Assembly: GCF_005239225.2 (NCBI RefSeq)
Contig: NC_133294.1
Coordinates: 23,366,527-23,430,526, forward strand
Source of the DNA: Populus alba
Lineage: Eukaryota; Streptophyta; Magnoliopsida; Malpighiales; Salicaceae
DNA length: 64,000 bases
Direction of reading: 5' to 3'
Both the position numbers and the translations under genes were made by a program. The notes below the pieces were generated by a model. That model had not been told where the DNA came from, searched no databases, and saw nothing but the letters and a program-made list of their open reading frames with translations. This document shows positions 24,271 to 33,916 of this stretch, in pieces. Every line of letters starts with the position of its first letter. The first letter of the stretch is position 1.

Positions 24271-26112
24271 AATTGGGACACCACAGGTACTTATGAGGCA
24301 CCAAGTAAAACACAACCTCATACATCTAGTGGAGGTATGCACAACCTTAGGGAAGATCATGACCTTCAAGCAAAGTTTGCATCTTTAGTTAGAAAAGTCG
24401 AAGCACTTGAATTGAAAAAGAGTGGTCAATTAAAATCTGTTCAAGACATTGTGTGTCAAATCTGTGAAACCAAGGAACACTCAACAAATGATTGTCCAAC
24501 TTTGCCTTCTTTTAAGGAATGCCTCCATGAACAAGCCCATGCTTTAAACAGTTTCCAAAGACCTAACCATAACCCATACTCCCAAACGTATAACCCTGGT
24601 TGGAGAAATCACCCAAATTTCAGTTGGAAGAGTGATAGCAACAATGCACAAACTTCACAGCCACCGTTTCAAGCACACCATAATTTTCAAAATTCTCATG
24701 GATATGCACCTCCTTATGCTCCACCTCCTAGAAGAAATTTTGAGGAAACATTGCATTCATTCATTGAAAAGCAGGAGACAATCAACACTCAACTTGCTCA
24801 AAGCATGACAGATTTTAAAGATGCTCTTGCAAAATTAACATTTGCTCTCAGTTTCCAAGAGAAAGGTAAGTTTCCATCTCAACCACAACAAAATCCAAAG
24901 GGGCAATACAATGCAAATGCAAGTGGTTCTGGAAGCCAACACATGGATCAAGTCAAATCAGTCATCACTCTTCGTAGTGGTAAGGTTATTGAAAAACCCA
25001 TTCTTGAACCTTGTGAGAAAGATGATGAGTCTATCTCTGAGGGTAAGGAAGGGGTTAAACCTGAACATTGCAAAGAAAAGACTGATTCCCCGCCAGCACT
25101 TCCATTTCCTCATGCCATGACCAAACAAAGGAAAGTCAATCACAACCCTGAAATCTTTGAAATTTTCAAACAGGTAAGGATCAATATACCGTTGTTGGAT
25201 GCTATTAAACAGGTTCCTTCCTATGCTAAATTTTTGAAAGATTTGTGCACTGTGAAGAGAAAACTGAATGTGAAAAAGAAAGCCTTTTTAGCCGAACAAG
25301 TAAGTGCCATTCTTCAAAACAATAATGCTTTGAAATATAAAGACCCTGGTTGTCCTACAATTTCTTGCTTTATTGGAGAACATAAAATTGAAAGAGCCTT
25401 ACTTGATCTTGGAGCTAGTGTGAATTTACTTCCATATTCAGTCTTTCAAAGTCTCAATCTAGGTGAGTTAAAACCAACCTCTATAACTCTTTTACTTGCT
25501 GATAGATCTATAAAAGTGCCTAGAGGAATAGTTGAAGATGTGTTCGTACAAGTTGATAAATTCATTTACCCTGTAGATTTTGTTGTCTTGGATACACAAC
25601 CTGTTGAAGCATGTAATTCAATTCCTGTCATTTTAGGACGTCCATTTCTTGCCACTTCTAATGCATTGATTAATTGTAGGAATGGACTGATGAAGCTATC
25701 ATTTGGAAACATGACATTGGAGATGAATATTTTCAACATTTACAAGCAACCTGAAGATGATAATGATTTACAGGAAGTGGACTTTATTGAAAAATTAGTT
25801 CATGATCAATTTCAAACCACTTCCAGTGAAACTGAGATTGATGAATCTGATGATTTGCAAATGGTCTACTTTCAGGAATCAAAGGCATGCAATTGGAGAC
25901 CACAAATTGAAGAATTGCCACCACGATCAATTGAGCCCATACCTTCAAGTGTTCAACCACCAAAACCTGAATTGAAGCCGTTACCATTTAATCTCAAATA
26001 CTCATTTTTGGGAGAAAATGAAACTTTTCCGGTAATAATCTCTTCCAAACTTAATGCACATCAAGAAGGTAAGTTATTACAGATTTTGAAAATGCACAAA
26101 AAAATGCATTAG
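24271..26112 (+). pseudogene. A2 gag C-terminus and protease, open after the stop
   Basis: In frame with the upstream gag fragment. A zinc knuckle CQICETKEHSTNDC (C-x2-C-x4-H-x4-C, about 24460-24500) is followed by an Asn/Pro/Gln-rich linker. The retroviral-type aspartic protease then has its active-site region at LLDLGASVNLLP (about 25400-25435) and later ILGRPFLATSNA. The frame runs to a TAG at 26110-26112. Just before it an A7 run (26098-26104) puts the rest of pol into another frame; the homologous site in A1 has A5. The protease cleaves Gag-Pol. Confidence 0.9.
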
Positions 26113-28868
26113 GATGGACCATAGCTGACATAAAAGGAATTAGCCCTTTGATTTGCACACACAGGATTTATTTGGAGGAAAATGCTAAACCCTCTAGAGA
26201 AATGCAACGAAGGCTTAATCCTAATATGAAAGAAGTAGTGAAAAATGAAGTCATTAAGCTTCTAGATAATGGAATCATTTATCTTATTTCTGACAGCAAA
26301 TGGGTAAGTCCTACCCAAGTTGTACCCAAAAAGTCTGGAGTCACTGTGATAACGAATGAGAAAAATGAGTTAATTCCAACTAGGACTGTTACTGGTTGGC
26401 GCATGTGCATTGACTATAGGAAACTTAATTCAATGACTAGAAAAGATCATTTCCCTTTACCTTTCATGGATCAAATCCTAGAAAGAGTTGCAGGTCATGA
26501 ATTTTATTGTTTCCTAGATGGCTATTCAGGTTACAATCAAATTGAAATTGCATTGGAAGATCAAGAGAAGACTACTTTCACATGTCCATTTGGTACTTTT
26601 GCATATCGAAGGATGCCTTTTGGATTATGTAATGCACCATCCACGTTTCAAAGATGCATGCTTAGCATATTCAGTGATATGGTTGAACGTTTTCTTGAAA
26701 GTTTTATGGATGATTTTTCTGTTTTTGGTGATTCATTTGATGATTGTTTGACTAACTTAGAAAAGGTTTTGAGCAGGTGTGAAGAGAAGAATCTTGTATT
26801 GAATTGGGAAAAATGTCACTTTATGGTAACAAACGGCATTGTACTTGGTCACATTGTTTCATCGAAAGGAATTGAGGTTGACAAATCTAAAATCGAGTTA
26901 ATTGCCAACTTACCAACACCAAAATCTGTTAAAGATGTTAGATCATTCTTAGGACATGCTGGTTTTTACAGAAGGTTTATCAAAGATTTTAGTGTAATAT
27001 CTAAGCCCTTGAGTAACCTTCTAACAAAGGATAATATTTTTGAATGGACTGAACATTGTGAAGAAGCCTTTGTTAAACTTAAAAACTTGCTTACTTCTGC
27101 TCCTGTCATTCAACCTCCTGATTGGTCATTACCTTTTGAAATAATGTGTGACGCTAGTGATTATGCCGTGGGTGCTGTCTTGGGACAAAGAAAAGATAAG
27201 AAACCTTATGTGATTTACTATACAAGTAAAACTTTAAATAGTGCTCAAATGAATTACACCACCACTGAAAAAGAATTACTTGCAGTAGTATTTGCTTGTG
27301 ATAAATTCAGATCTTATCTTGTTGGCTCACCTGTTGTTGTTTTTAGTGATCATGCAGCATTGAAATATCTTCTTTCTAAGAAAGATTCTAAGGCTAGATT
27401 GGTGCGGTGGATTTTGTTACTTCAAGAATTTGATATCACAATCAAAGACAAGAAAGGCACCGAAAATGTTGTTGCAGATCATTTGTCAAGATTGACAACA
27501 GATTCGAAATCTGACATCACACCAATCGATGACTACTTTCCCGATGAATCTTTATTTTCCGTTTCTACGATGCCTTGGTTTGCTAATATTATTAATTTTC
27601 TTGTTTCAGGACAATTGCCAGCTCATTGGAGTACCCAAGACAAAAGAAAGTTCTTGAACGAAGTGAAGAACTTTTATTGGGATGACCCTTATTTATTCAA
27701 ATATTGTCCTGATCAAATATTTCGAAGATGCATCCCTGACAATGAGGTAAGTAGTGTCATTAAATTTTGTCATTCTGAGGCATGTGGGGGTCATTTCTCA
27801 TCAAGAAAGACAACTGCAAAAATCTTACAAAGTGGATTTTATTGGCCCACCATGTTCAAAGACTCACATGCATTCTGCAAGACTTGTGAAAATTGTCAAA
27901 AGTTGGGATCTATTTCAAAACGTCACATGATGCCTTTAAATCCTATTCTTGTCATTGAGATCTTTGACTGTTGGGGTATAGATTTCATGGGTCCATTTCC
28001 TCCATCATTTGGTTTCGTGTACATATTAGTCGCAGTAGATTATGTTTCAAAATGGATAGAGGCAATTCCAAGTCGAAACAATGATCACAAAACAGTGATA
28101 AAGTTTTTAAAAGACAATATTTTGAGTCGATTTGGAATTCCTCGAGCCATAATAAGTGATGGTGGAACACATTTCTGCAACAAGCCATTTGCTTCTTTAA
28201 TGAAGAAATATGGAATCACACACAAAGTTGCCACCCCTTATCACCCTCAGACAAGTGGACAAGTAGAGCTTGCTAATAGGGAGATCAAACAGATCTTGGA
28301 GAAAACGGTGAACCCTAATCGGAAAGACTGGTCTTTAAGACTTAATGATGCACTTTGGGCTTATCGAACTGCATATAAAACATCATTAGGTATGTCACCT
28401 TATAGACTAGTCTATGGAAAACCTTGTCACTTGCCGGTGGAAATTGAACATAAAGCTTATTGGGCTATTAAAGCTTTCAATTCAAACATTGATGATGCTA
28501 GTCAGCTGCGAAAATTGCAAATAAATGAGCTTGAGGAAATTAGAAATGATGCATATGACAATTCAAGAATTCATAAAGCAAGAATCAAAGAGTTTCATGA
28601 CAAGAAAATACTGAGAAAAACATTCAATGTTGGTCAAAAAGTCTTGCTTTATAATTCTCGACTCCATTTATTTCCTGGAAAACTAAGATCAAGATGGAGC
28701 GGTCCTTTTATTGTGAAACATGTGTATCCATATGGGGCCTGTGATATTGAGAATCCAAAGAATGGCAATGTTTTCAAGGTAAATGGGCATCGGTTGAAAG
28801 TTTATTTTGACAATTTTTCAGTTGAAAATGACTCTACTGAATTGAGTGATCATATATATAAAGATTGA
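26113..28868 (+). CDS. pol: A2 pol: reverse transcriptase, RNase H, integrase
   Basis: One open frame to TGA at 28866. No ATG start is assumed, because it should be made as a Gag-Pol fusion. [31 protein letters not shown] and catalytic FMDDF (26703-26717). RNase [34 protein letters not shown] and DHLSR. Integrase: the zinc-binding H/H-C/C set ([18 protein letters not shown]), then the catalytic Asp of WGIDFMGPF, the Asp of IISDGGTHF and the Glu of QVELANREI. The C-terminus ([16 protein letters not shown]) has no chromodomain, as in Athila elements. All catalytic residues are present. It copies element RNA and inserts the DNA. The break lies only upstream, at the A7 run near 26100. Confidence 0.94.
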
Positions 28869-29078
28869 TTCTTTTTCTCACATTGTTTTGTGTTTGTTTT
28901 GGTGTATCTTTTGTTTTGCTAGTTTCTCTCACCCCGGTCAAATGGCGGATAACGGTACTCCGTGACTCTTAAGTCGGTTCTTTCAGTTTCCCATGATAAC
29001 TGATATCTGTGTATATAATTGTGCAATTCTCTGCTCTTTCTTCTTTCTTTGAATCTCCCATCCAATTCTCATTTAAAA
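28869..29078 (+). promoter_or_regulatory. Spacer with core promoter for the NABP-like ORF
   Basis: TATATAAT lies at 29012-29019, followed by a pyrimidine-rich patch (CTCTGCTCTTTCTTCTTTCT) and the ATG at 29079. A polypyrimidine run ending TTTTGCTAG (28914-28922) could alternatively be a splice acceptor for a subgenomic RNA. Either would allow the downstream ORF to be expressed apart from gag-pol. Confidence 0.5.
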
Positions 29079-29627
29079 ATGGACAGCACTCTTGAAAAGT
29101 TGAAAATGTATTTTCCCGCTCTGCCTCAGAATGCGATTACAAAAATTTACCGTGCTAGGTGTGAAAGATTACGGTTGTTAATGAATCATGGAATTCCTGA
29201 AGATATTCGCTGGCTAATTGAAGCAAAGGTCCGATTATCAGGTGAGTCCTCCAATTCTTTCATTTCACACATGCCTGGAACAGGTAAAAGCACTTTTGCA
29301 AAGAAACGTTGTGCAAAACGACTGAAAGTCTGTCACAGATGTGCCAGATGGACTTGTAATGCGACATGTCGTTCTTTAGGAATGGTATCTGTAAACCGTG
29401 AAGATAAAATACAATTCATTAAGGATGGCCTGAGTAAGGGGTCTTTAGATAATCTTTTATTGACCCTTGAGACGCATCCTAGTGGAGATGTGCATCGTGT
29501 AATTCATGATTTATGGCCACAATTCCATAAAGAACATGATCGACTTAGTCTTGGGAATCTGACTAAAAAAGACCCTGTTTGCCAGTTTTTAAGAAAACTG
29601 GATGGGAAGCTTATCCCCGACCCATAG
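29079..29627 (+). CDS. NABP-like ORF: basic Cys-cluster protein between integrase and LOG
   Basis: 182 codons from the ATG at 29079 (context AAAAATGGAC, favourable). An in-frame upstream extension opens only from TTG. The N-terminal ~60 residues are mostly helical in character (LEKLKMYFPAL, IPEDIRWLIEAKV). A basic run at residues 70-83 (KSTFAKKRCAKRLK) leads into C85-x2-C88-x4-C93-x3-C97, followed by REDKIQFIKDG. A Lys/Arg block running straight into C-H-R-C resembles the cysteine-rich nucleic-acid-binding proteins of carla-, allexi- and vitiviruses, several of which affect RNA silencing. The second half of the Cys cluster is spaced more tightly than in those viruses. The role in the element is unknown. 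Host or Athila env-like origins remain possible. A decayed relative of its C-terminus lies at 47826-48019. Confidence 0.6.
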   Translation: MDSTLEKLKMYFPALPQNAITKIYRARCERLRLLMNHGIPEDIRWLIEAKVRLSGESSNSFISHMPGTGKSTFAKKRCAKRLKVCHRCARWTCNATCRSLGMVSVNREDKIQFIKDGLSKGSLDNLLLTLETHPSGDVHRVIHDLWPQFHKEHDRLSLGNLTKKDPVCQFLRKLDGKLIPDP

Positions 29628-29865
29628 AGGGCGTTTAAGCCGTTCTTGGACGTAAAACCAAGGGAAGATGTGAGCCACAATCACAACTACCTGTACATAC
29701 ATACTTTGTCAAAATAAATAAATAAAGAGAGAAAGTGTGAGACGACAGCTGGCCTACATATAGGTGGTATGATTGCATTTTCACTTTTTCATCTATAAAT
29801 TCTTCTCTTCCTTCCCTTCATTTCTACTCATCCCATACATTCATCAAATATAGAAGTGTGTAGAA
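29628..29865 (+). promoter_or_regulatory. Poly(A) signals and core promoter between NABP-like ORF and LOG
   Basis: Three overlapping AATAAA signals (29713-29726) lie about 90 bp after the NABP-like stop. A TATA box (CTATAAAT, 29793-29800) and a pyrimidine patch (TCTTCTCTTCCTTCCCTTCA) follow, then the LOG ATG 66 bp after the TATA. The older copy A3 keeps the same TATA (rc of 47666-47674), pyrimidine patch and spacing (about 64 bp). This suggests LOG was captured with, or acquired, its own transcription unit. Confidence 0.6.
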
Positions 29866-30519
29866 ATGGCAGGTTCCTCAAGTCATCACATAAAAAATAT
29901 TTGTGTTTTCGGTGGATCCAGTCCTGGGAAAGAAAAAGAGTTTTTAGAATCAGCAAATCATCTTGGTCAGGTACTAGCTGAGAGAAAGATTCATTTAGTG
30001 TATGGGGGAGGTAGCCTTGGGTTAATGGGAGGTGTGTCAATAGCTGCATTTTTGGGAGGCAGTCAAGTTTTGGGGGTTGTCCCCAAAGCTTTAGCACACG
30101 GGGACATCATTGGAAAAACAATTGGAGAGGAACTACAGGTCCCAACAATGTCTGACCGACTGAATACCATGTTTAACCATGTTGATGCCTTCATTGCCTT
30201 ACCAGGTGGTCTGGGCACATTGGAAGAGATCTTTCATATTTCATCTTGGGCCCAACTGCACATTCACCATAAACCTATAGGTTTGTTAAATGTTAATGGT
30301 TTTTATGATAAGTTGCTATCTTTCTTTGATCAAGCTGTGGAACAGGAATTTCTAACATCTTCGGCACGACAAATCATAATCTCTGCTGCTACTGCTGAAC
30401 AATTGATTGACCAACTACAATCTTTCATCCCTGTCATTGATCCTTGCATGAGTCGCCTAGATTGGTCAGCTAAGGAAAGTCGTAAAAAGCTTAGATTAGA
30501 TTTGAGCCTTCATCTGTGA
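29866..30519 (+). CDS. LOG: LOG-type cytokinin riboside 5'-monophosphate phosphoribohydrolase inside a retrotransposon
   Basis: 217 codons, ATG at 29866 (GAAATGGC) to TGA. LOG enzymes hydrolyse cytokinin riboside 5'-monophosphates to free active cytokinin bases plus ribose phosphate, in cytosol and nucleus. A Rossmann-like fold is indicated by ICVFGGSSPG (residues 12-21) and LVYGGGSLGLMGGVS (44-58). Arg98 (MSDRLNTM) and the PGGLGTLEE motif (113-121, catalytic Glu121) are present, then SWAQLHIH and KPIGLLN. Length is normal for plant LOGs. It differs from LOG1-9-type proteins in the segment around Arg98 (SDRLNTMF instead of HxRKAEM), like a divergent plant LOG paralogue. It has no introns, unlike plant LOG genes, which suggests capture of an mRNA. 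It is intact although gag is broken. A decayed copy lies at 45213-47602. Confidence 0.93.
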   Translation: MAGSSSHHIKNICVFGGSSPGKEKEFLESANHLGQVLAERKIHLVYGGGSLGLMGGVSIAAFLGGSQVLGVVPKALAHGDIIGKTIGEELQVPTMSDRLNTMFNHVDAFIALPGGLGTLEEIFHISSWAQLHIHHKPIGLLNVNGFYDKLLSFFDQAVEQEFLTSSARQIIISAATAEQLIDQLQSFIPVIDPCMSRLDWSAKESRKKLRLDLSLHL

Positions 30520-31161
30520 AACCTTGTGTCTTTTGTGTTATTAATAGTATATTATTTTGTTTTGTTACTTCTTATATTTGTTTAAGTGTGTTTCAGGTTT
30601 GTCATTGTTCACTGTTTCAGGTGATGTCTTCTATACTCTATCTTTCTACCTTAGGACATTGAGGACAATGTCTCGTTTTGGTTGGGGGGAGAGGGTAGTA
30701 GTTTAAAAAAAAAAAACTAACCAACTAACTGTTGTTGTTTTTAAAAACCATTTGGCAAAACTGTTATTACTAGGATGGCAGAGTAAAGAGGAATTATTCT
30801 TGAGACGCATCGTAGTAAAAATTTTCTAATGGTTATTTGCAATATTCATAACAAGGCCTATTAGAATACTTCTTGAAATATTCAGGTTTACAAACTCTCG
30901 CATTGTTATCACTTGATTCTGCTCATATACTCATTTAACAAGTATTATTAAACCTTCATTTTCACACACACACTTTAACATATGATTGTGGGTTGCACAT
31001 TGGATTATTACATTATTTATGTTCTTTTGTTGAAGGTAACAACTAAGGGTAAGGGTTAGTATATAATTTGCAAAAAAAAAAAAAAAAAAAAAGATGATAA
31101 TATTGATGATAATAAAAACGTAGATAAGTTTGGTTTCGTAGCCTCCTTAACCTAAGCAATT

Positions 31162-31400
31162 AAGCCCGAAGGGGTGTTTTAACACCTAATACCCTAAAGT
31201 CAACTGACTTGGGAGTTATTGGCCCAAAGCTTGTTACATGGGTTAAGGAGAAAAGCTTAAGGGAATCAAACATTGCACTATCTACGTATCAGTATCTGCA
31301 ACCCGAGTTGTTAAGCTCGTAGGGGTGTCTCAACACCTAATGCCCTAAGACCAACTGGTCTGGGAGTCATTAGCCTAAAACTCGTTACATGGGTTAAAGA
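31162..31400 (+). repeat. Duplicated hairpin unit in the 3' tail, period 151 bp
   Basis: Each unit has a small hairpin (GGTGT-TTTA-ACACC at 31173-31186 and GGTGT-CTCA-ACACC at 31324-31337, with one more pair possible in the first) and then a longer one. Unit 1 pairs CTAATA (31186-31191) with TATTGG (31217-31222) and AAGTCA (31197-31202) with TGACTT (31205-31210). Unit 2 pairs CTAATG (31337-31342) with CATTAG (31368-31373) and AGACCA (31348-31353) with TGGTCT (31356-31361). Both end in GTTACATGGGTTAA. The stems differ by paired changes, which suggests a conserved RNA structure. Confidence 0.7.
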
Positions 31401-31760
31401 TACATTATGTTTTAAGTTGTATGTGTATATAAATAAAATTAAAAAAAGAAAAAAAAAAAAAAGAAAAAAAAAGAGTAATAATAATAATAATCCCAACCCA
31501 AGGAAGTTCACCTTAAACATTTGAACATAATATTTTTTTCATCCAACAAAAGCCCCATCATCTATGTTTTCATATATTGAGCACGTAAAAAAGAAGGTTT
31601 ATTAATATCTTGTTTAAGAAGTATGAAGCAGTAATATAAATTTAGTGAGAGTTTGTTTATCTGAATAGATTAATAGAAGTTGAATGATGAATGCCTTGCT
31701 TTGTGATACTTGCAAATTGTTTCGCTATTTTAACGCTTTAGATTACTAGGGACTAGTAAT

Positions 31761-31776
31761 AAGCTGGTTGGGGGTG
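31761..31776 (+). other. A2 polypurine tract region
   Basis: AAGCTGGTTGGGGGTG directly precedes the 3' LTR. The G-rich core GGTTGGGGGTG is the likely primer for plus-strand DNA synthesis and recurs, reversed, next to the A3 LTR at 43948-43962. Confidence 0.8.
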
Positions 31777-33523
31777 TGATTAGTACTTAAAAGTGCATGT
31801 TTATCAAGGTTTTATATCATCATTTTGCACTTGAAGTATCAATAACTCCTTAACTAAAGCATGTTTTATAATAACAACTTTGATATTATAAGATACCTTA
31901 ATTTATGGTAAATGCTCATCTTAAATGCAGGCCGATCACATAAATAAAAGGATTGATTGATGAGTTTAAGTATTGAAAGTTAAAGGACAAAGAGATGGCC
32001 AAACTTAGAAAAGAGATGTCGGTGCAGTCCAAACCGGAACATTGCTCGGTAATTGGATCATATCTGGAGCTCTAGATCTCGGATTTAGGTCCATTTTATA
32101 TGGATGGAAAGGTAAGACAAAGGCCTACAACTTTCATGAGGAGCCCAAGATCTAAGAAGGCCGTTTTGAAGTCCAAATTGAAGGAACAACGAAGAAGTCC
32201 GAAGCTGTCCTGCAGCCCAGACACTATTTAGTGTTCAGCCCATATCTTGAGTTCTAGAAGTCCAAATGACCTCATCTTTTTTTTGTTGGAAAGCTGAGAC
32301 AATTTCCTAGAACATTCCTGAGGATTCTGGGCAAATTATGATGTTAGCAATGACGTTTTGTTCAGACAAGAAGATAAGGATTGTCACCAAAGTCAAGATG
32401 TGGCCACCCACTCATCAATTAGTCAACAAATCAATAGTTCCAAATTTTGGCCTATAAAAGGAGGCACTTACCATGTATTAAGGCATCTTGGTTTCCAGAT
32501 CAAGATCATGCTCTTGCTTTCTCTCTTTGTATTGCTTATGTTTTTCTTTCATTAATATCAAGTTTATGCACTTCATTTCCTTTCTTTTACTTAGTTAACT
32601 TCTTTCTCATTTATGTTCTTATCTTGTCTATTTATGTTTCTTTCTTTCATTATGTTTAGCTAAGTTAATTATGTCAAGGTGAAAAGGGTACACTAATGGT
32701 GTAAGAATAAGTTTAATATAAACTTAATATGGACCTTAACGTTGGATACTAACATGTTTTATATTTGTTATCTTGTTCACTTTTAATACGTTGCTTGTTA
32801 AATGGTTAATCTAGATTTATGTTGTATAACACTTGGTACAACAAATACTTGGTACTTTCATAGCCCATACTGTATGGTATAACCGACACCTGAGCTATGA
32901 AAGGGACTTGATTTGTTGTTAACATAAGTTATAATAATGAATGCCTGCCAACATTTACAAGTATTAGCTTTATTCGAATAAGATAACTAATGTAATCATG
33001 TTAACAATTTATAATCTGATTGGAACCTCCTTTATGTGTGGTTTCCAATTGAGTAATAAGAGTTTATATTATACTTGTTTGAAGTACCATTAGTGGATCC
33101 TCTAACCTTGACATTCGTTTATATCATTGTTTAATCCTTACATTAATCTTCCAACTCAAAGTTCTCATTAATTTCTTCATCTACTTCTATTACCACCACC
33201 ACTACTACTATTATTTTTATTATTATTGTTGTTGTTGTTATTTACATTCTGTAATATATCCCTTTGATCTTTTCATAAACTCAGTATATAGGCTGGAAAC
33301 CTGTGACCCGATCTTTTGGATCATTCTCAGGTGTAACAACGCCACGTACTGAGTATTATAATAATTATTATTGTTATTGTTATTGTTATTGTTGTTGTTG
33401 TTGTATTGTTATTTATAATTTATACAATTAACCTCTCTGTGGTTCGACCCCGGTCTTGCCGGGTTATTTATTACTTCGACACTCCTGCACTTGGGAAAAG
33501 ACATCAAGCTTTTGGTCGTGTCA
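31777..33523 (+). repeat. A2 3' LTR
   Basis: Same length as the 5' LTR. By eye about 21 substitutions separate the two: only one in the first ~765 bp, and about ten between 32585 and 32665. Ends GTCGTGTCA followed by the target duplicate CAAAG. Confidence 0.97.
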
Positions 33524-33916
33524 CAAAGAATCCTAAAAAAGAAAACAAAAACAACATAAACATGATGGTGAGAAAAAAAAATACTAAAAAGAAAAGTAAT
33601 TACTGTTCAGGATATGATCATGAGTTGATTATTGGTGATCAAAGAGGGAAGTATGTATGTGAATTAGGAAGATGTCACTATGATCAGAGACTAGCATGCT
33701 AGGAATATTAAGCTACAATGATTATTATAGAATATATATATAAGAAATATTATAGGCACTATTCTAGTATTGTAATCTGTACCTTTACTATTGTATATTG
33801 CTAACATATATAAATAGAAAATGATTAGTTAACTAATAGGTTAAGCCTCCTACTTCTTCTCAACTTGGTATCAGTGTTTTCTGCCATTAGAACTCCCTAC
33901 TACTCCCCCCCCCCAA

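Larger units (their letters stand above)
30520..31776 (+). other. A2 3' non-coding tail
   Basis: No coding frame. Contents: an Athila-like stretch with ATTGAGGACAATGTCTCG and an internal polypurine tract GGTTGGGGGGAGAGGG (30679-30694); poly(A) runs near 30702 and 31071-31093; two related hairpin units at about 31162-31254 and 31312-31400; and the terminal PPT. The whole stretch is collinear with 43948-45212 of A3 read in reverse. Confidence 0.8.
21630..33523 (+). mobile_element. Complete Athila-type Ty3/gypsy retrotransposon A2 carrying NABP-like and LOG genes
   Basis: An 11.9-kb element with equal-length LTRs (1747 bp each), TG/CA ends and the target duplication CAAAG (21625-21629 and 33524-33528). 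Order: LTR, tRNA-Asp PBS, gag, protease, RT, RNase H, integrase, NABP-like ORF, LOG gene, a 1.25-kb non-coding tail with hairpins, PPT, LTR. Pol motifs ([14 protein letters not shown], no chromodomain) and the tRNA-Asp PBS fit the Athila lineage, which usually has an env-like gene where NABP-like and LOG sit here. By eye the LTRs differ at about 21 positions. gag has one internal stop and one frameshift before pol, so this copy would need help in trans. Confidence 0.95.

Noticed and set aside
26094..26112. Programmed -1 frameshift at the A7 run before pol
   Set aside because: The run is not in the X-XXY-YYZ phase, A1 has A5 at the same site and reads in frame, and related elements use one gag-pol frame; a simple indel is more likely.
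29270..29300. P-loop ATPase motif (PGTGKST) in the NABP-like ORF
   Set aside because: The Gly/Ala expected four residues before GK[ST] is His here, and no other ATPase motif follows; the Lys fits the basic stretch before the Cys cluster.
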